Of a stretch of 64,000 nt of DNA, positions 15,841 to 24,338 are shown piece after piece. This DNA comes from Pseudonocardia sp. EC080619-01. GTDB taxonomy: Bacteria > Actinomycetota > Actinomycetes > Mycobacteriales > Pseudonocardiaceae. The translations under genes and the position numbers were made by a program. The notes under the pieces were generated by a model that was not told where the DNA came from, ran no database searches, and saw only the letters and a list, made by a program, of their open reading frames with translations. Each line of letters opens with the position of its first letter. The first letter of the stretch is position 1. The stretch spans positions 496,001 to 560,000 of the forward strand of contig NZ_CP012185.1 in assembly GCF_001420995.1 (NCBI RefSeq), written 5' to 3'.

Positions 15841-17201
15841 GACGGGGCTCCTTCGGCTCGCAGGGTGGTGGATGCTGCGCTGCCGGCGGTGGGCGGAGCG
15901 ACCGGTCGGGTGCGCAGTAGGAACAGCAGTGCGGCCGCGACGACGAAGACCACGCCGAACAGCACGTACAGGTGTTGCGGGGTCCAGCCGCCGTCGAGCA
16001 GCGCCCCGGCGGCGGTCGGCGCGAGGATCGCCCCGGCCCGCCCGATGGCGAGGCCGGTGCCGACACCGGTGGTCCGCACGGCCGGGTCGTACACGGTCGG
16101 GGTGAGGGCGTAGAGGCCCGCGACGCAGCCGTTGACGAAGACGCCGATCACCGCGGCGACCGTGAACGCGGCGACCAGCGATGACGTGGTGCCGATGAAC
16201 ACTGTCAGCAGGACCCCGGTCGCGACCAGGTAGGTCGCCAGCACGGTGCGCAGGGCGAACCGGGCGGCCAGCAGGCCCAGTAGTGCTGCACCGAAGATGC
16301 CACCGACGTTGAGCACCGTGCCGCCGGCGATGCCGGCGGTGGGGGACAGGCCCGCCTCGGTCAGCAGGGTCGGCGTCCAGCTCGTGACGAAGTAGAAGCC
16401 CGCCATGATGCAGAAGAACACGGGCCAGAGCACCAGCGTCGTGCGCCGCAGCCGCGGTGTCAGCAGCTCCCGGTACCCGGCTCCGACACCGCGAGGGGCG
16501 GCGGGGAGCTCCGGCAGCGTGGCCAGCGGGGCCAGGCGCATCCGGCGGAGGAGTGTGTTGACCCGGTCGAGGGCTCCGGCCGGGCGGCGGGTCACGAGGA
16601 AGTCCAGCGACTCGGGCAGCCGCCACCACACCAGCGGGATCGCGGCGACGGTGGCCAGACCTCCGACGAGGAACACCGACCGCCAGCCGAGCCCTCCGAT
16701 CAGCAACGCAGCGAGCAGTCCGCCGAGCGTCGCACCCAGCGCGTAGCCGGTGGAGTTGAGGCTCACTGCAAGCCCGCGCCAGCGGTGGGAGGCGTACTCG
16801 GCTGCGATCACGTTCGTGGTGGCCAGCAGCCCTCCGATGCCCAGGCCGGTGATCGTGCGCAGTACGCCGAGCTGTCCTGCCGACTGGCTGGCGGCGGAGA
16901 GCAGCATCGCGATGCCGGCCACGGCGAGGCACCCGAGGACCATCGGACGTCTGCCGAGCCGGTCGGCCCAGGGGGCGAGGAACATCGAGCCGACGGCCAT
17001 GCCGATCAGCCCGGCGGACAGCAACAGCCCGAGCTGGGCGCCGTTGAGGCCCCACTCGGCGGCGACGGACTTGCCGGTGAAGGCCATGACGAGCACGTCG
17101 AACCCGTCCAGCATGTTGAGCAGGACACAGATCGCGACCGCGGACCACTGGAAGCGCGACATCGGGCGCTCGTCGATCAGGTCGCTGACGGTGGCGCTCA
17201 T
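15837..17201 (-). CDS. MFS aromatic-acid:H+ symporter (AAHS/PcaK-like)
   Basis: 454 residues with 12 predicted membrane segments. 'LLNMLDGFDVLVMAF' in TM1 carries the D-G-x-D motif of aromatic acid:H+ symporters; 'APWADRLGRRPMV' is the cytoplasmic loop 2-3 motif. It probably imports the substrate for the following Rieske oxygenase, with which it overlaps by four bases (GTGA). First gene of the operon. The 177-base gap to the IclR gene contains a CTTCC-N7-GGAAG inverted repeat. Confidence 0.92.
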   Translation of the reverse strand: MSATVSDLIDERPMSRFQWSAVAICVLLNMLDGFDVLVMAFTGKSVAAEWGLNGAQLGLLLSAGLIGMAVGSMFLAPWADRLGRRPMVLGCLAVAGIAMLLSAASQSAGQLGVLRTITGLGIGGLLATTNVIAAEYASHRWRGLAVSLNSTGYALGATLGGLLAALLIGGLGWRSVFLVGGLATVAAIPLVWWRLPESLDFLVTRRPAGALDRVNTLLRRMRLAPLATLPELPAAPRGVGAGYRELLTPRLRRTTLVLWPVFFCIMAGFYFVTSWTPTLLTEAGLSPTAGIAGGTVLNVGGIFGAALLGLLAARFALRTVLATYLVATGVLLTVFIGTTSSLVAAFTVAAVIGVFVNGCVAGLYALTPTVYDPAVRTTGVGTGLAIGRAGAILAPTAAGALLDGGWTPQHLYVLFGVVFVVAAALLFLLRTRPVAPPTAGSAASTTLRAEGAPS

Positions 17202-17355
17202 GGGCGGGTTGCCGTCAGATCGGGAACAGGAAGATCACACATCGCAGCACTCCGTTGTCGACTGCTCGGCCCGTAGGTGGTGGTCGGGCGGCGCTCCGGG
17301 GCCGTCCCCGGCGCGCAAGCAGGATGGGAGCCTGCGTGGTCCGCGGCGTAGCGGA

Positions 17356-17372
17356 CTTCCGTAAAATGGAAG
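17356..17372. promoter_or_regulatory. Candidate IclR operator CTTCC-N7-GGAAG
   Basis: CTTCC at 17356-17360 and GGAAG at 17368-17372 form a perfect 5-base inverted repeat with an A/T-rich spacer (GTAAAAT), unlike its GC-rich surroundings. It lies between the IclR stop and the transporter start, about 155 bases upstream of the operon's first codon. Assignment to IclR is inferred. Confidence 0.4.
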
Positions 17373-17378
17373 CCGGGA

Positions 17379-18137
17379 TCAGTATGGTTTCGCCAGGGCC
17401 CGCCCGATGGCTCGTGCACTGGTGCGGACAAGCGGCACGATCGCGTGTGGTGACGCCGTGCCGTGCCGGATGACGAGCGAGACCGCGGCGGCGACGTGAC
17501 CGCGGTGGTCCTGAACGGGTGCACCCACCGACAGCGAGTCCATCGTGACCTGGCGGTCGCTGATGGAGAAGCCGTTGGTCCGGACGTCGGCGAGCATGTT
17601 GCGCAGCCGGCTCGGGTCGGTGACGGTCCGCTGGGTGTAGCGCTCGATGTGGCCGCTCAGCACGTCGTCCTGCACCTCGGTGGGGGCGTGCGCGAGCAGG
17701 ACGAGACCGACGCCGGTGGCGGTGAGTGCGAACCGGCCACCGGCACGGGTGAGCACGGGCACGGCGCCGGTGCCGGCGATGCGCTCGACGAACACGACGT
17801 CGCGCACCGCGAGCTGCACGTTCTCTCGGGTGATCTGGGAGAGGTCCTCGAGGAAGGGGAGCGCTCGTTCACGCAGGCCCTGGCCACGCGGCGCGAGCGC
17901 CCCGAGTTCCCAGAGGCGCAGGCCGATCCGGTAGCCGCCGCTTTCGTCGCGTTCGAGGGCACCCCAGACGACGAGTTCGGCGATCAGACGGTGCGCGGTC
18001 GACAGCGGCATGTCGGCGAGTGAGGCGAGCTGGCTGAGGTTCAGGACGGGGCGTGTGGCCGTGAAGGCGTCGAGGATGGAGAGGGCTCGAGTGAGGACCG
18101 GTCCGGTCGGTCCGGCAGGTCGACCCCGTCTCGGCAT
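17379..18137 (-). CDS. IclR-family transcriptional regulator
   Basis: 252 residues. The N-terminal winged helix has 'LNLSQLASLADMPLSTAHRLIAELVVWGALER' (residues ~33-64), the IclR helix-turn-helix with the T-A-H-R-L recognition helix. The C-terminal effector domain runs from 'RIGLRLWELG' to the end, with 'RENVQLAVRDVVFVERI' typical of the family. Start ATG 18137 is chosen because the homologous region begins a few residues later; upstream codons are low-complexity. It lies upstream of and parallel to the Rieske operon and probably controls it in response to the aromatic acid. Confidence 0.93.
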   Translation of the reverse strand: MPRRGRPAGPTGPVLTRALSILDAFTATRPVLNLSQLASLADMPLSTAHRLIAELVVWGALERDESGGYRIGLRLWELGALAPRGQGLRERALPFLEDLSQITRENVQLAVRDVVFVERIAGTGAVPVLTRAGGRFALTATGVGLVLLAHAPTEVQDDVLSGHIERYTQRTVTDPSRLRNMLADVRTNGFSISDRQVTMDSLSVGAPVQDHRGHVAAAVSLVIRHGTASPHAIVPLVRTSARAIGRALAKPY

Positions 18138-19266
18138 GACGTCCCCGATCTGTCGTCGTCGCAGCCGGCCTGTCCCTGGGCCGGTGGGTGGGGAGGCGTC
18201 GGGGCCTCGCGTGCCCCATCGAATCGACCGTCCTGGCCCGGGGCGCGACGGCCTCCACTTCCGTCGCGCGAACTGTGCCGTTGGTGGCTTCTGTGGCTTC
18301 GACGGAGCTAACCACTCCGTCGCGAGGTCGACAACGATCGCATCGCCTGGTCGCCGGGATGAATGTAATCGACGAGCAGTTCGAGTTCTGTGTCGCACGC
18401 GGTCTCGCCCCAGCCTCGTCCGCGGAGGTGATGTCGTAGAGGAGTCGCGGCGACCCTGTGTAGGCGAGCTCGACAGCCTGCGGCCCGGGCTGGCGCGCGA
18501 TCCAGCCGTCCGCCGATTTGCCGCCACATTGTTCGTGCTTACGGCAGCACTTGGCGCTTGGAACCGGTCGGTCCGCGTGGCCCTGCACGGATGGGATCTG
18601 GACCGGGCCGACGTGGCGGCCCATCCGGGCACGCCGACCAGCGCCCCGACCCTGGGCGATTCACCCACCGTGCCCGACAAGCACAGGAGCGACAGTGTGC
18701 TCGCCACCCGGTCTGGCGAGCACCGGACGCCGTTGCAGGCTCAGCGGTGGCGGCGGCTGGGCGTCGGCCGGCCGTGTTGGTGTCGGGGTGGTCAGGTGGC
18801 GGCGGCCGGTCGCCAGACTGTCGACGGGCTTCCACGGCGTCGTCGGTGAGGCATGCGGCGAGTAGGTCCCGTCCGGTGTGAACGCCGGCGAGGAGGAGAG
18901 CAGTCCGTCGAATTCGAGTATCTCGACAGCCCGCAGAGGCTCACCGCGGGGGCGGCCGAGGCAGCAGGTCCGGCGTTGTCCGTCGAGTTCGCCGAGGCGG
19001 CCCCGTTCGCCGGCCGGCTGGTGGTCACCGCGCTTCGCCCGGGCACTCGTCTGCCGATTGTCACCGACGGCGTCCCGGACGCCGCACCCGGCGATCCGCT
19101 CAGGGGCCCGATGCCCGATCGGTTCTTCGACCCCGTCTCGACCCCGTCATCGGAGGGCGGATCGCTTCGTGAGGCTGGTGCTGGCCCGCCCCTGCGAGAC
19201 GATCTGGAACGCGGGGAGCCGGTGGCCGGGTGACGCCGACATCGCGATGCCGGATCGCGGCCGTGC
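18138..19266. other. 1.1 kb without a recognisable gene
   Basis: Open frames exist on both strands, but all read as Arg/Pro/Ala-rich shadows with no family features. A plus-strand frame at 18853-19233 has more balanced composition and could be a relic of an unknown gene. The segment separates the catabolic block from the decay zone. Confidence 0.5.
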
Positions 19267-19719
19267 GTGCGCACCCTGCGGCCGGTCCTGGTCAGCTGTC
19301 GGCCCGGCCATGTCGTGGTCTCGCCGCTCGGGCGTACCCGCGAGATCGGCCGCGTTGCCCTCCTAACGGTGCTGACGCCCGCTGGCAGGTGGCGTATCTG
19401 GGGGAGTGGACCGGACGGCTGGTGGCGGAGCTGCCCGTCGAGCAGTATGGGGAGTGGCGTGTGAGGCGGGCGGAGCCCCCGGGCGGGAAGTCGTTTCTCG
19501 GAGCTGATCGACCGAGTGCCCGCCGGGCTTGTCGATCTGCCCGGGGTGGGTACGACCGTCGTGGTCACCCACGGCCGCCCGATCCGGGTGGTTCCGAGTC
19601 ACCTGCTCGGGCTGGCCCCGGACGGGAGCGTGCCGGTCGTCGCGGCGACGCCGACCGTTGTCGACCGGTCGTGGCTGGCCGACCTGGCGGTGGGGCACGA
19701 AGTGGATCCTGTCGCGTGA
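19267..19719 (+). pseudogene. Decayed histidine phosphatase (PGAM-like)
   Basis: Three family segments occur in order but in alternating frames. VVVSPLGRTREIGRVA (~19310-19360) matches the SPLxRTxxTA motif. LGEWTGRLVAELP (~19393-19440, another frame) matches the LGxWxG stretch. TTVVVTHGRPIRVVPSHLLGL (~19552-19614, first frame again) matches the second catalytic His motif of the histidine phosphatase superfamily. The N-terminal RHGE motif was not found. At least two frameshifts and a missing 5' end make a functional product unlikely. Confidence 0.6.
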
Positions 19720-20006
19720 CGATGGTGTCGTCGCGGGCGGTCGTGAAGGGCGGGCGCCCTGGCCTGGGGCGGGGTCGTCGGGTGGGAGGTTTCGGGGGGA
19801 CGGTGTTCGGTCGCGTCTGCTCGTCGCCGCGGCCGGTCTCGGTGCTCGATCCGAGTCGGCCGTCCGCGTGTCGGCGCCGAGGTCTTTCAGCACGGTGATT
19901 GACTACGGCGCTGCATTTCAGGTGTGCCCGAATGCCCGAGGGGAACTCGGGGAGCCGTGAACTGATCCCCGGTCGTTGTATCGACCGTGGTGCGTACTCT
20001 GTCGGC

Positions 20007-20225
20007 GTGGTCGGGCTGGTGGCGCTCTCGTGCTGTGGTCTCAAGTGGGTGGGCGCCGACCGCGCCCATTGCTGTCGACGCACGGGAGGTTGTGGGGCCG
20101 TGTTCGATGACGCCGAGCTGTGGGACGACCATCGTGAGAGCGGCAGATGCCTTCTGAGGCTAGCTGATCTCGGTCTTGTGCAAACCAAGAACGGAATCTG
20201 GCGTCGCCACGACGATGCCGCGTGA
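20007..20225 (+). CDS. FDXHR-type putative zinc-binding small protein
   Basis: 72 residues from GTG 20007. The core is HCCRRTGGCGAVFDDAELWDDHRESGRC followed by LGLVQTKNGIWRR, the Cys/His spacing and D-x-H-R signature of the small actinobacterial FDXHR family (a single zinc-finger-like module; cellular role unknown). TACTCT lies 7 bases before the GTG, so a leaderless transcript is plausible. Some positions differ from the usual F-D-x-H-R (here W-D-D-H-R). It sits alone between a decayed phosphatase and a decayed IS21 gene. Confidence 0.6.
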   Translation: MVGLVALSCCGLKWVGADRAHCCRRTGGCGAVFDDAELWDDHRESGRCLLRLADLGLVQTKNGIWRRHDDAA

Positions 20226-20321
20226 AGCCGACGGGTCGAATCTCGGTTCGTCAGCCACTCGGCCGGTGTCGTCGGTTCGTATGGCCCTGGCCACGCGGGT
20301 ACCGGGAGTTGATCCCCTCCC

Positions 20322-20990
20322 GTGCTGCGGGAGTTGAGCAAGGTGGAAGACTGGGCAGAGTTCCGGCGGCTGCATCGTGCCGGAGCCTGCCGACCCAAGG
20401 AGATCGCCCGGTAGGTGGGTCTGGCCCGGAACACGGTGCGGGCCGGGCCCTGCGCAGCGGCCGGCCTCCCGCCTGTCCACGGCCGACTCGAGGTTCGGTG
20501 GTCGCCCGTAGGAGCCGCCGGTCCGAGTCCTGCCAACGACGTGGCCGCGGATTCCGAGCCCGGCGATCCCGGCAGCGCATCGACTGGCCTTGCTCCGAGG
20601 GCCCGTTGAACGAGCGCCTACCGAAGATCCGCCGGGAGCATGTCGGTGTCGATCCGGTCAGCCGGTGTCTGGTCGGTCGGTGACGCTCTGCCCAGGGTGA
20701 CCGGTGGTTCTCGCCGACGCAGATCCCTGTCGGACATGGGCGGCCGCGAAGCCCTGGTAATGGTGAGGGCCCGGAGCTACTTACGGTTGCTGTCGGCATC
20801 GGCGTTGCCCTCCCGCCAGACCGGTGCCTGCTCTCGGGCATGTGGGTCGGCCACCGGCGGCTCGGCCGGGCCCCGAAGACCCTGGTCGGGGACCGCGGGG
20901 CCGAGGCCGCGATCAAGGGCCGGGCGAACGCCCCGGGCACCGTGTGTGCTGGCACGATGGTCACCCGGATCCAGCTCGTATCGAACCCTG
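20322..20990 (+). pseudogene. istA: IS21-family istA transposase remnant
   Basis: The first frame from GTG 20322 reads VLRELSKVEDWAEFRRLH and then KEIAR, a TAG at 20412, and VGLARNTVRA: the IstA N-terminal helix-turn-helix with an in-frame stop. Later pieces in other frames match IstA further on: LNERLPKIRREHVGVDP (~20605-20660), DRWFSPTQIPVGHGR (~20700), LPSRQTG (~20810) and MWVGHRRLGRAPKTLVGDRG (~20840-20905). Stops and frame changes show it is inactive. No istB follows. Confidence 0.75.
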
Positions 20991-21046
20991 TCCGGGGGCT
21001 CCTACCGCCCAGAGCGCACCCCGAGCTGCTCGGGAAGCGACTGAGA

Positions 21047-21685
21047 TCAGGGCCGAGCATGATCGCTGATCGGCTCGCCTCGTGCCGGCAGGTTCGCCAC
21101 CAGCCGGTCGAGCAAGTCGCTGTCGCTACGCCGAGCCCGGACCCCCACCGAGGTCGGAACGCCGGGAGCGGGAAACGACCACACGACTCGGCCTGGACCG
21201 ACGGCATCGAGAGCTGAGTACCATTCCCGCAGCGGTTCGCGGAGCCGGAGGTGAAGATCGAACGACCGACGCCGCCGGGACGAGTCACCGACCTTCTGCC
21301 GACGTAACACCTCCGGCGAAGGAACCGCGACCAGCACGAGGTCGGCCAGACCGAGCCGGCCTGCCGCGAACGCCGCCCTCACCCAGCGCAGCTCGTGGTC
21401 GAATCTCGACCAGGGCGCTGCACCGATGCGAGCCAGCGACCACGAGTAGTGCAACTTCAACGGGTCGCTGTCGCACAGCACGATCCGGCTGCCCTGCCGC
21501 TCCAGGGCCACTGCCTCTCGCCAGCGGCCGCTGTTGACCTCAACCCAGTAGGCGCCCTGCCGAGAAGGCTCAGAGTCGTCCGGCTCGCGCCCGGTCGGCG
21601 AGTACTCCGCCACGGTCGGCAAATGCTGCTGTGCGCACCAGGTGGTCTTGCCAGCTGCGCTGGGTCCCTCGACGGCAACGATCAC
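21047..21685 (-). CDS. P-loop nucleotide-binding (kinase-like) protein, unknown substrate
   Basis: 212 residues. The N-terminus VEGPSAAGKTTW (~residues 5-16) is a Walker A loop as in small-molecule or nucleoside kinases. 'RQGSRIVLCDSDPLKLHY' (~residues 63-80) follows, where a Walker B-like D-x-D would sit, and 'LADLVLVAVPSPEVLRRQK' precedes an Arg-rich lid-like stretch (SSRRRRSF). The layout resembles uncharacterised AAA/kinase-like proteins. Starts at GTG 21685 with GAGGAAG upstream. No functional partner is apparent among the decayed neighbours. Confidence 0.75.
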   Translation of the reverse strand: MIVAVEGPSAAGKTTWCAQQHLPTVAEYSPTGREPDDSEPSRQGAYWVEVNSGRWREAVALERQGSRIVLCDSDPLKLHYSWSLARIGAAPWSRFDHELRWVRAAFAAGRLGLADLVLVAVPSPEVLRRQKVGDSSRRRRSFDLHLRLREPLREWYSALDAVGPGRVVWSFPAPGVPTSVGVRARRSDSDLLDRLVANLPARGEPISDHARP

Positions 21686-21735
21686 CGCGTCATCTTCCTC
21701 CGTCCGGCCAGCCCACGACCGGTCCCCGGGAGGGA

Positions 21736-22030
21736 GTGGGTGCGGGTACGGCTCGCGACACCTTCTCCCAGGCAGGCCTCGGACAGGCCGAGACCCGGTC
21801 GCGGTTGCTTGCCGCTGCCGCGGAGGTGTTCGCCGAAGCCGGGTTGGCCGGTGCCTCGGTGGAGCGGATCATCGAGCGGGCCGGCTACACGCGGGGAGCG
21901 TTCTACGGCCACTTCGGCGACAAGAACGCTCTCGTCGTGGCGTTTCTTGGAGGAACGGACCCACCGCGAACGTGACGAGGTGGCCGCACTCGTCGACGCG
22001 GAGGGGGACACCTGGGAGGCGCTGTGTGCC
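21736..22030 (+). pseudogene. TetR-family regulator, frameshifted and truncated
   Basis: From about GTG 21736 the frame reads TRSRLLAAAAEVFAEAGLAG then ASVERIIERAGYTRGAFYGHFGDKNALVVAFL, a complete TetR helix-turn-helix with the F-Y-x-H-F end. Near 21946 an extra T in a TTT run shifts the frame; the continuation EERTHRERDEVAALVDAEGDTWEALCA is in the next frame. Similarity ends about 22030, so the ligand-binding domain is mostly missing. The single extra homopolymer base could be a sequencing error, but the 3' truncation cannot. Confidence 0.65.
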
Positions 22031-22116
22031 CGGCCTTCGCCGTCGGGTCGCGTGAGGGTGCCGCCGCGGTCGGGCCCTACGGGCTCGGTGCCCGGGTCGG
22101 CGCCTGGGGCGGGTGC

Positions 22117-22470
22117 TCAGTGCCAGTACAGGTCGTCGGCGAGTCCGCAGGCACCGGCTTCATCGTGGGTCAGTGCCCGGTCCCGGTCCGGGAGCAGGGT
22201 GTAGGCGATGACGATGGCGGCCAGTCGGCGAGCGTCGGTCGCGCGTGCCCGGCGCCGCGGTCCGGTTCCGCCCGGGCGGAACCAGCCGTCGGAGTCTGCG
22301 ACGACGTCGGCGTCGTCGAGTTCGGTGGAGCTGTCGGCGAGGGGGCGTCGTGCCCGTAGCTGTCGGTGCGGTCCGGTGCCGTTCACGGTGCACTCGAGTC
22401 CTGCCCGGCGAACGATCTCTGCAGCCAGTTCGAGTTCCAGGGCGGGGCACGTGCCGGGGTCAGTCCGCAT
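22117..22470 (-). CDS. Hypothetical protein coupled to PucR regulator
   Basis: 117 residues, no family recognised. The N-terminal part (CPALELELAAEIVRRAGLECTV) looks helical; the C-terminal half has RRLAAIVIAYTLLPDRDRAL and ends in DDLYWH. No transmembrane segment or known catalytic motif is visible. Its ATG (22470) overlaps the last codons of the PucR-family gene by 11 bases on the same strand, so the two are probably translated from one message. It could be a small partner of that regulator, but nothing in its sequence says so. Confidence 0.55.
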   Translation of the reverse strand: MRTDPGTCPALELELAAEIVRRAGLECTVNGTGPHRQLRARRPLADSSTELDDADVVADSDGWFRPGGTGPRRRARATDARRLAAIVIAYTLLPDRDRALTHDEAGACGLADDLYWH

Positions 22471-23713
22471 CGCCGGTGCGGAGGTCGTGCTCGGGCCAGT
22501 CGAGCAGCCGGGCGCCGAGGACCGCGGCGTGCAGGGTGAAGCGGTGGCTCGGGTCGGTGGGGTCGTGGCCGGTGAGTTCGGCGATGCGTTCGAGGCGATA
22601 GGACACCGCGCGGACCGACAGGTTCAGTCGGCGGGCGGTCTCGGCGGTCACACAGCCGGTGGCGAAGTAGGTCTCGGCAGTGTTGAGCAGCGGCTGTGCG
22701 CCACCGCGTGCCTGGGCGAGGGGCGCGACGACGGTCTGGACGAGGTCGGTGATCGCCGGCTGGTCGCGCAGCAGCACTCGGTAGACCAGCATGTCTTCTG
22801 CTCGAAGCAGGGAGGTGCGCAGGCGCAGCCGGGCCGCGGTGCCCAGGGCGTCGCGCGCTTCTTCGTAGGAGCGGGCGATGCCGTAGGAGCCTGGGTGTGG
22901 GCGCCCGACTGCGACCCGCCATGGAGTTGCGCTGGAGGAGCGGTTGAGGTCGCGGTGCAGCAGGACGCCCAGGTCGGGGTCGTGCACGCTGGTGGCCGGT
23001 GCCACGACGACGATCCGGCCGTCCTTGGTCGCGACGAGCACGTCGCGGTCGCCGACACCGTCGACGACCGACCGTTCCAACGCAGCGGGGACGGTGTCGG
23101 TGCGGGCCGCACCATGGGGTGCGGCGAGGGCGACCTGGTGGGGGCGGCCGAGGTCCAGCCCGAACGGTTCGGCCCGCTGGACGAGACCGGCGGCGTCGCC
23201 GTCGCCGCGAAGCAGGTCCTCGATGACCTCGCGGCGCAGGGTCTCCTCGTTGCGGACCATGTCGCGGCGGGCGGCAGTGTAGCCGTCGGCCAGCGCCGCC
23301 ACGGCGAGGTCGACGGTGCGTAGCACTGCCTCGGCGGCGCGGGCGGTGGCGACGGTGTCAGGGAATCCGACGGTGTCGGGAAGCTCTCGCCAGAGCCGCC
23401 AGCCCGCCGACAGGTAGAGCTGGACCGCGTTACCGGCCGAGACACCGAGCTCGGCGGCGCGTCGCCCGTTGTGTCCGACGGCGTCGAGCTCGGATCGGTC
23501 GGGTAGCCGGCCCGACGTAGCGGCGTCGACCAACACAATTAGGAAGTCGCCGAGGAGCTCCGCGGGTACGCCGCCGGCTCCGTGACCCGCGTCCTGGGCG
23601 ACGCGGCGCAGCCAAGCCTGTGATGCCGTCGTGCCGGGGCGGGTATCGATCGCTGTGCCGCACCGCTGCTCGCCCGCCTCGTCACCGCCCTGGGGCCGTA
23701 CTGGCTGATACAC
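22460..23713 (-). CDS. PucR/CdaR-family transcriptional regulator
   Basis: 417 residues. The C-terminal PucR helix-turn-helix is clear: 'LLNTAETYFATGCVTAETARRLNLSVRAVSYRLERIAELTGHDP', followed by RFTLHAAVLGARLL. A central GGDEF-like/CdaR region (~residues 150-300) includes 'YGIARSYEEARDALGTAARL'. The N-terminal region resembles the RsbR-type helical domain. These proteins usually activate catabolic genes for purines, sugar acids or amino acids. I start at GTG 23713 with GGAG 5 bases upstream; GTGs at 23716 and 23728 are alternatives. No obvious target operon adjoins it. Confidence 0.88.
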   Translation of the reverse strand: MYQPVRPQGGDEAGEQRCGTAIDTRPGTTASQAWLRRVAQDAGHGAGGVPAELLGDFLIVLVDAATSGRLPDRSELDAVGHNGRRAAELGVSAGNAVQLYLSAGWRLWRELPDTVGFPDTVATARAAEAVLRTVDLAVAALADGYTAARRDMVRNEETLRREVIEDLLRGDGDAAGLVQRAEPFGLDLGRPHQVALAAPHGAARTDTVPAALERSVVDGVGDRDVLVATKDGRIVVVAPATSVHDPDLGVLLHRDLNRSSSATPWRVAVGRPHPGSYGIARSYEEARDALGTAARLRLRTSLLRAEDMLVYRVLLRDQPAITDLVQTVVAPLAQARGGAQPLLNTAETYFATGCVTAETARRLNLSVRAVSYRLERIAELTGHDPTDPSHRFTLHAAVLGARLLDWPEHDLRTGDAD

Positions 23714-23796
23714 CACTTCTCCGCTCACACGTCGTTGGAAGGCACACGCGCCGCCCCGTGCCCGCAGCACGACCCCGGCCGGCAACGCCACGATGC

Positions 23797-23831
23797 CCGG
23801 AACACCCTCGGCAGTGCACGGGGTGTTCCGG
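23797..23831 (-). terminator. Hairpin between GreA-like gene and PucR gene
   Basis: Perfect 11-base inverted repeat, CCGGAACACCC (23797-23807) and GGGTGTTCCGG (23821-23831), with a 13-base loop. It lies just past the stop of the GreA-like gene and upstream of the PucR start, both on the minus strand. It could terminate the first transcript or act as a regulator site for the second; there is no U-tract. Confidence 0.45.
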
Positions 23832-23882
23832 ACGCGTCTCCTTGTCCTACATTGCCGGGCCCCGGCAGGAACGGCGCGGTGG

Positions 23883-24338
23883 TCAGCGGTTGTAGGGCGC
23901 CACGCGCAGAAGCAGGCACCCGCCGGTCCCATCGCCGGGAAGCGGGTAGCGGACGTACTCGCCTTCGCGGGCGCCGTGCAGTGCGCGCCCCAGTGGTGAG
24001 TCGGGCGAGCACGCCGTGACCGTGCCGCCCTGGTCGTCGTCGTGGGACAACAACACGGTTTCGAGGCCGCCGTCGTCGTAGCGCACAGTGACGGCCATTC
24101 CGGGTTCGGCGATCCCGTCGTCGGCGGGGCGACGGCCGATGACCGGGTCGAACAGCAACTCCTGGAGCCGGCGGATGCGCTGCTCGCGAGCTCGGTGCTC
24201 GGCACCGGATTCGGCGAGGTCGGCCCGGTCGCCCTCGCCGGTCGGGACGGTCGCCGACCGTTGCTCGAGCAGATCGCCGAGCTCGGCGCGCAGGTGAACG
24301 TAGGTCTGCTCGGTCAGTCAGATCCGGGTCGTCGTCAT
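23883..24338 (-). pseudogene. GreA/GreB-like factor with UGA at codon 7
   Basis: A good start (ATG 24338 with GAGGAG upstream) opens MTTTRI, then TGA at 24318-24320, then continues in the same frame for 145 codons: LTEQTYVHLRAELGDLLEQRS (coiled-coil-like N-terminal domain), and a C-terminal FKBP-like domain with SPDSPLGRALHGAREGEYVRY, the S-P-x-S-P-x-G-R-A-L/x-G signature of transcript-cleavage factors. TGG (Trp) in place of TGA would give an intact 151-residue protein. No ATG or GTG follows the stop before the C-terminal domain. The gene is probably dead or mis-sequenced at one base. Confidence 0.7.

Noticed and set aside
18853..19233. A 126-codon plus-strand ORF as a gene
   Set aside because: Composition is somewhat protein-like, but there is no clear ribosome site, no family feature and it abuts a decayed phosphatase; it may be its lost 5' part, which cannot be shown.
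20251..21288. Long minus-strand ORF opposite the IS21 remnant
   Set aside because: It is Arg/Pro/Ser-rich, overlaps clear IstA segments on the plus strand and part of the P-loop gene, and is a GC-frame shadow.
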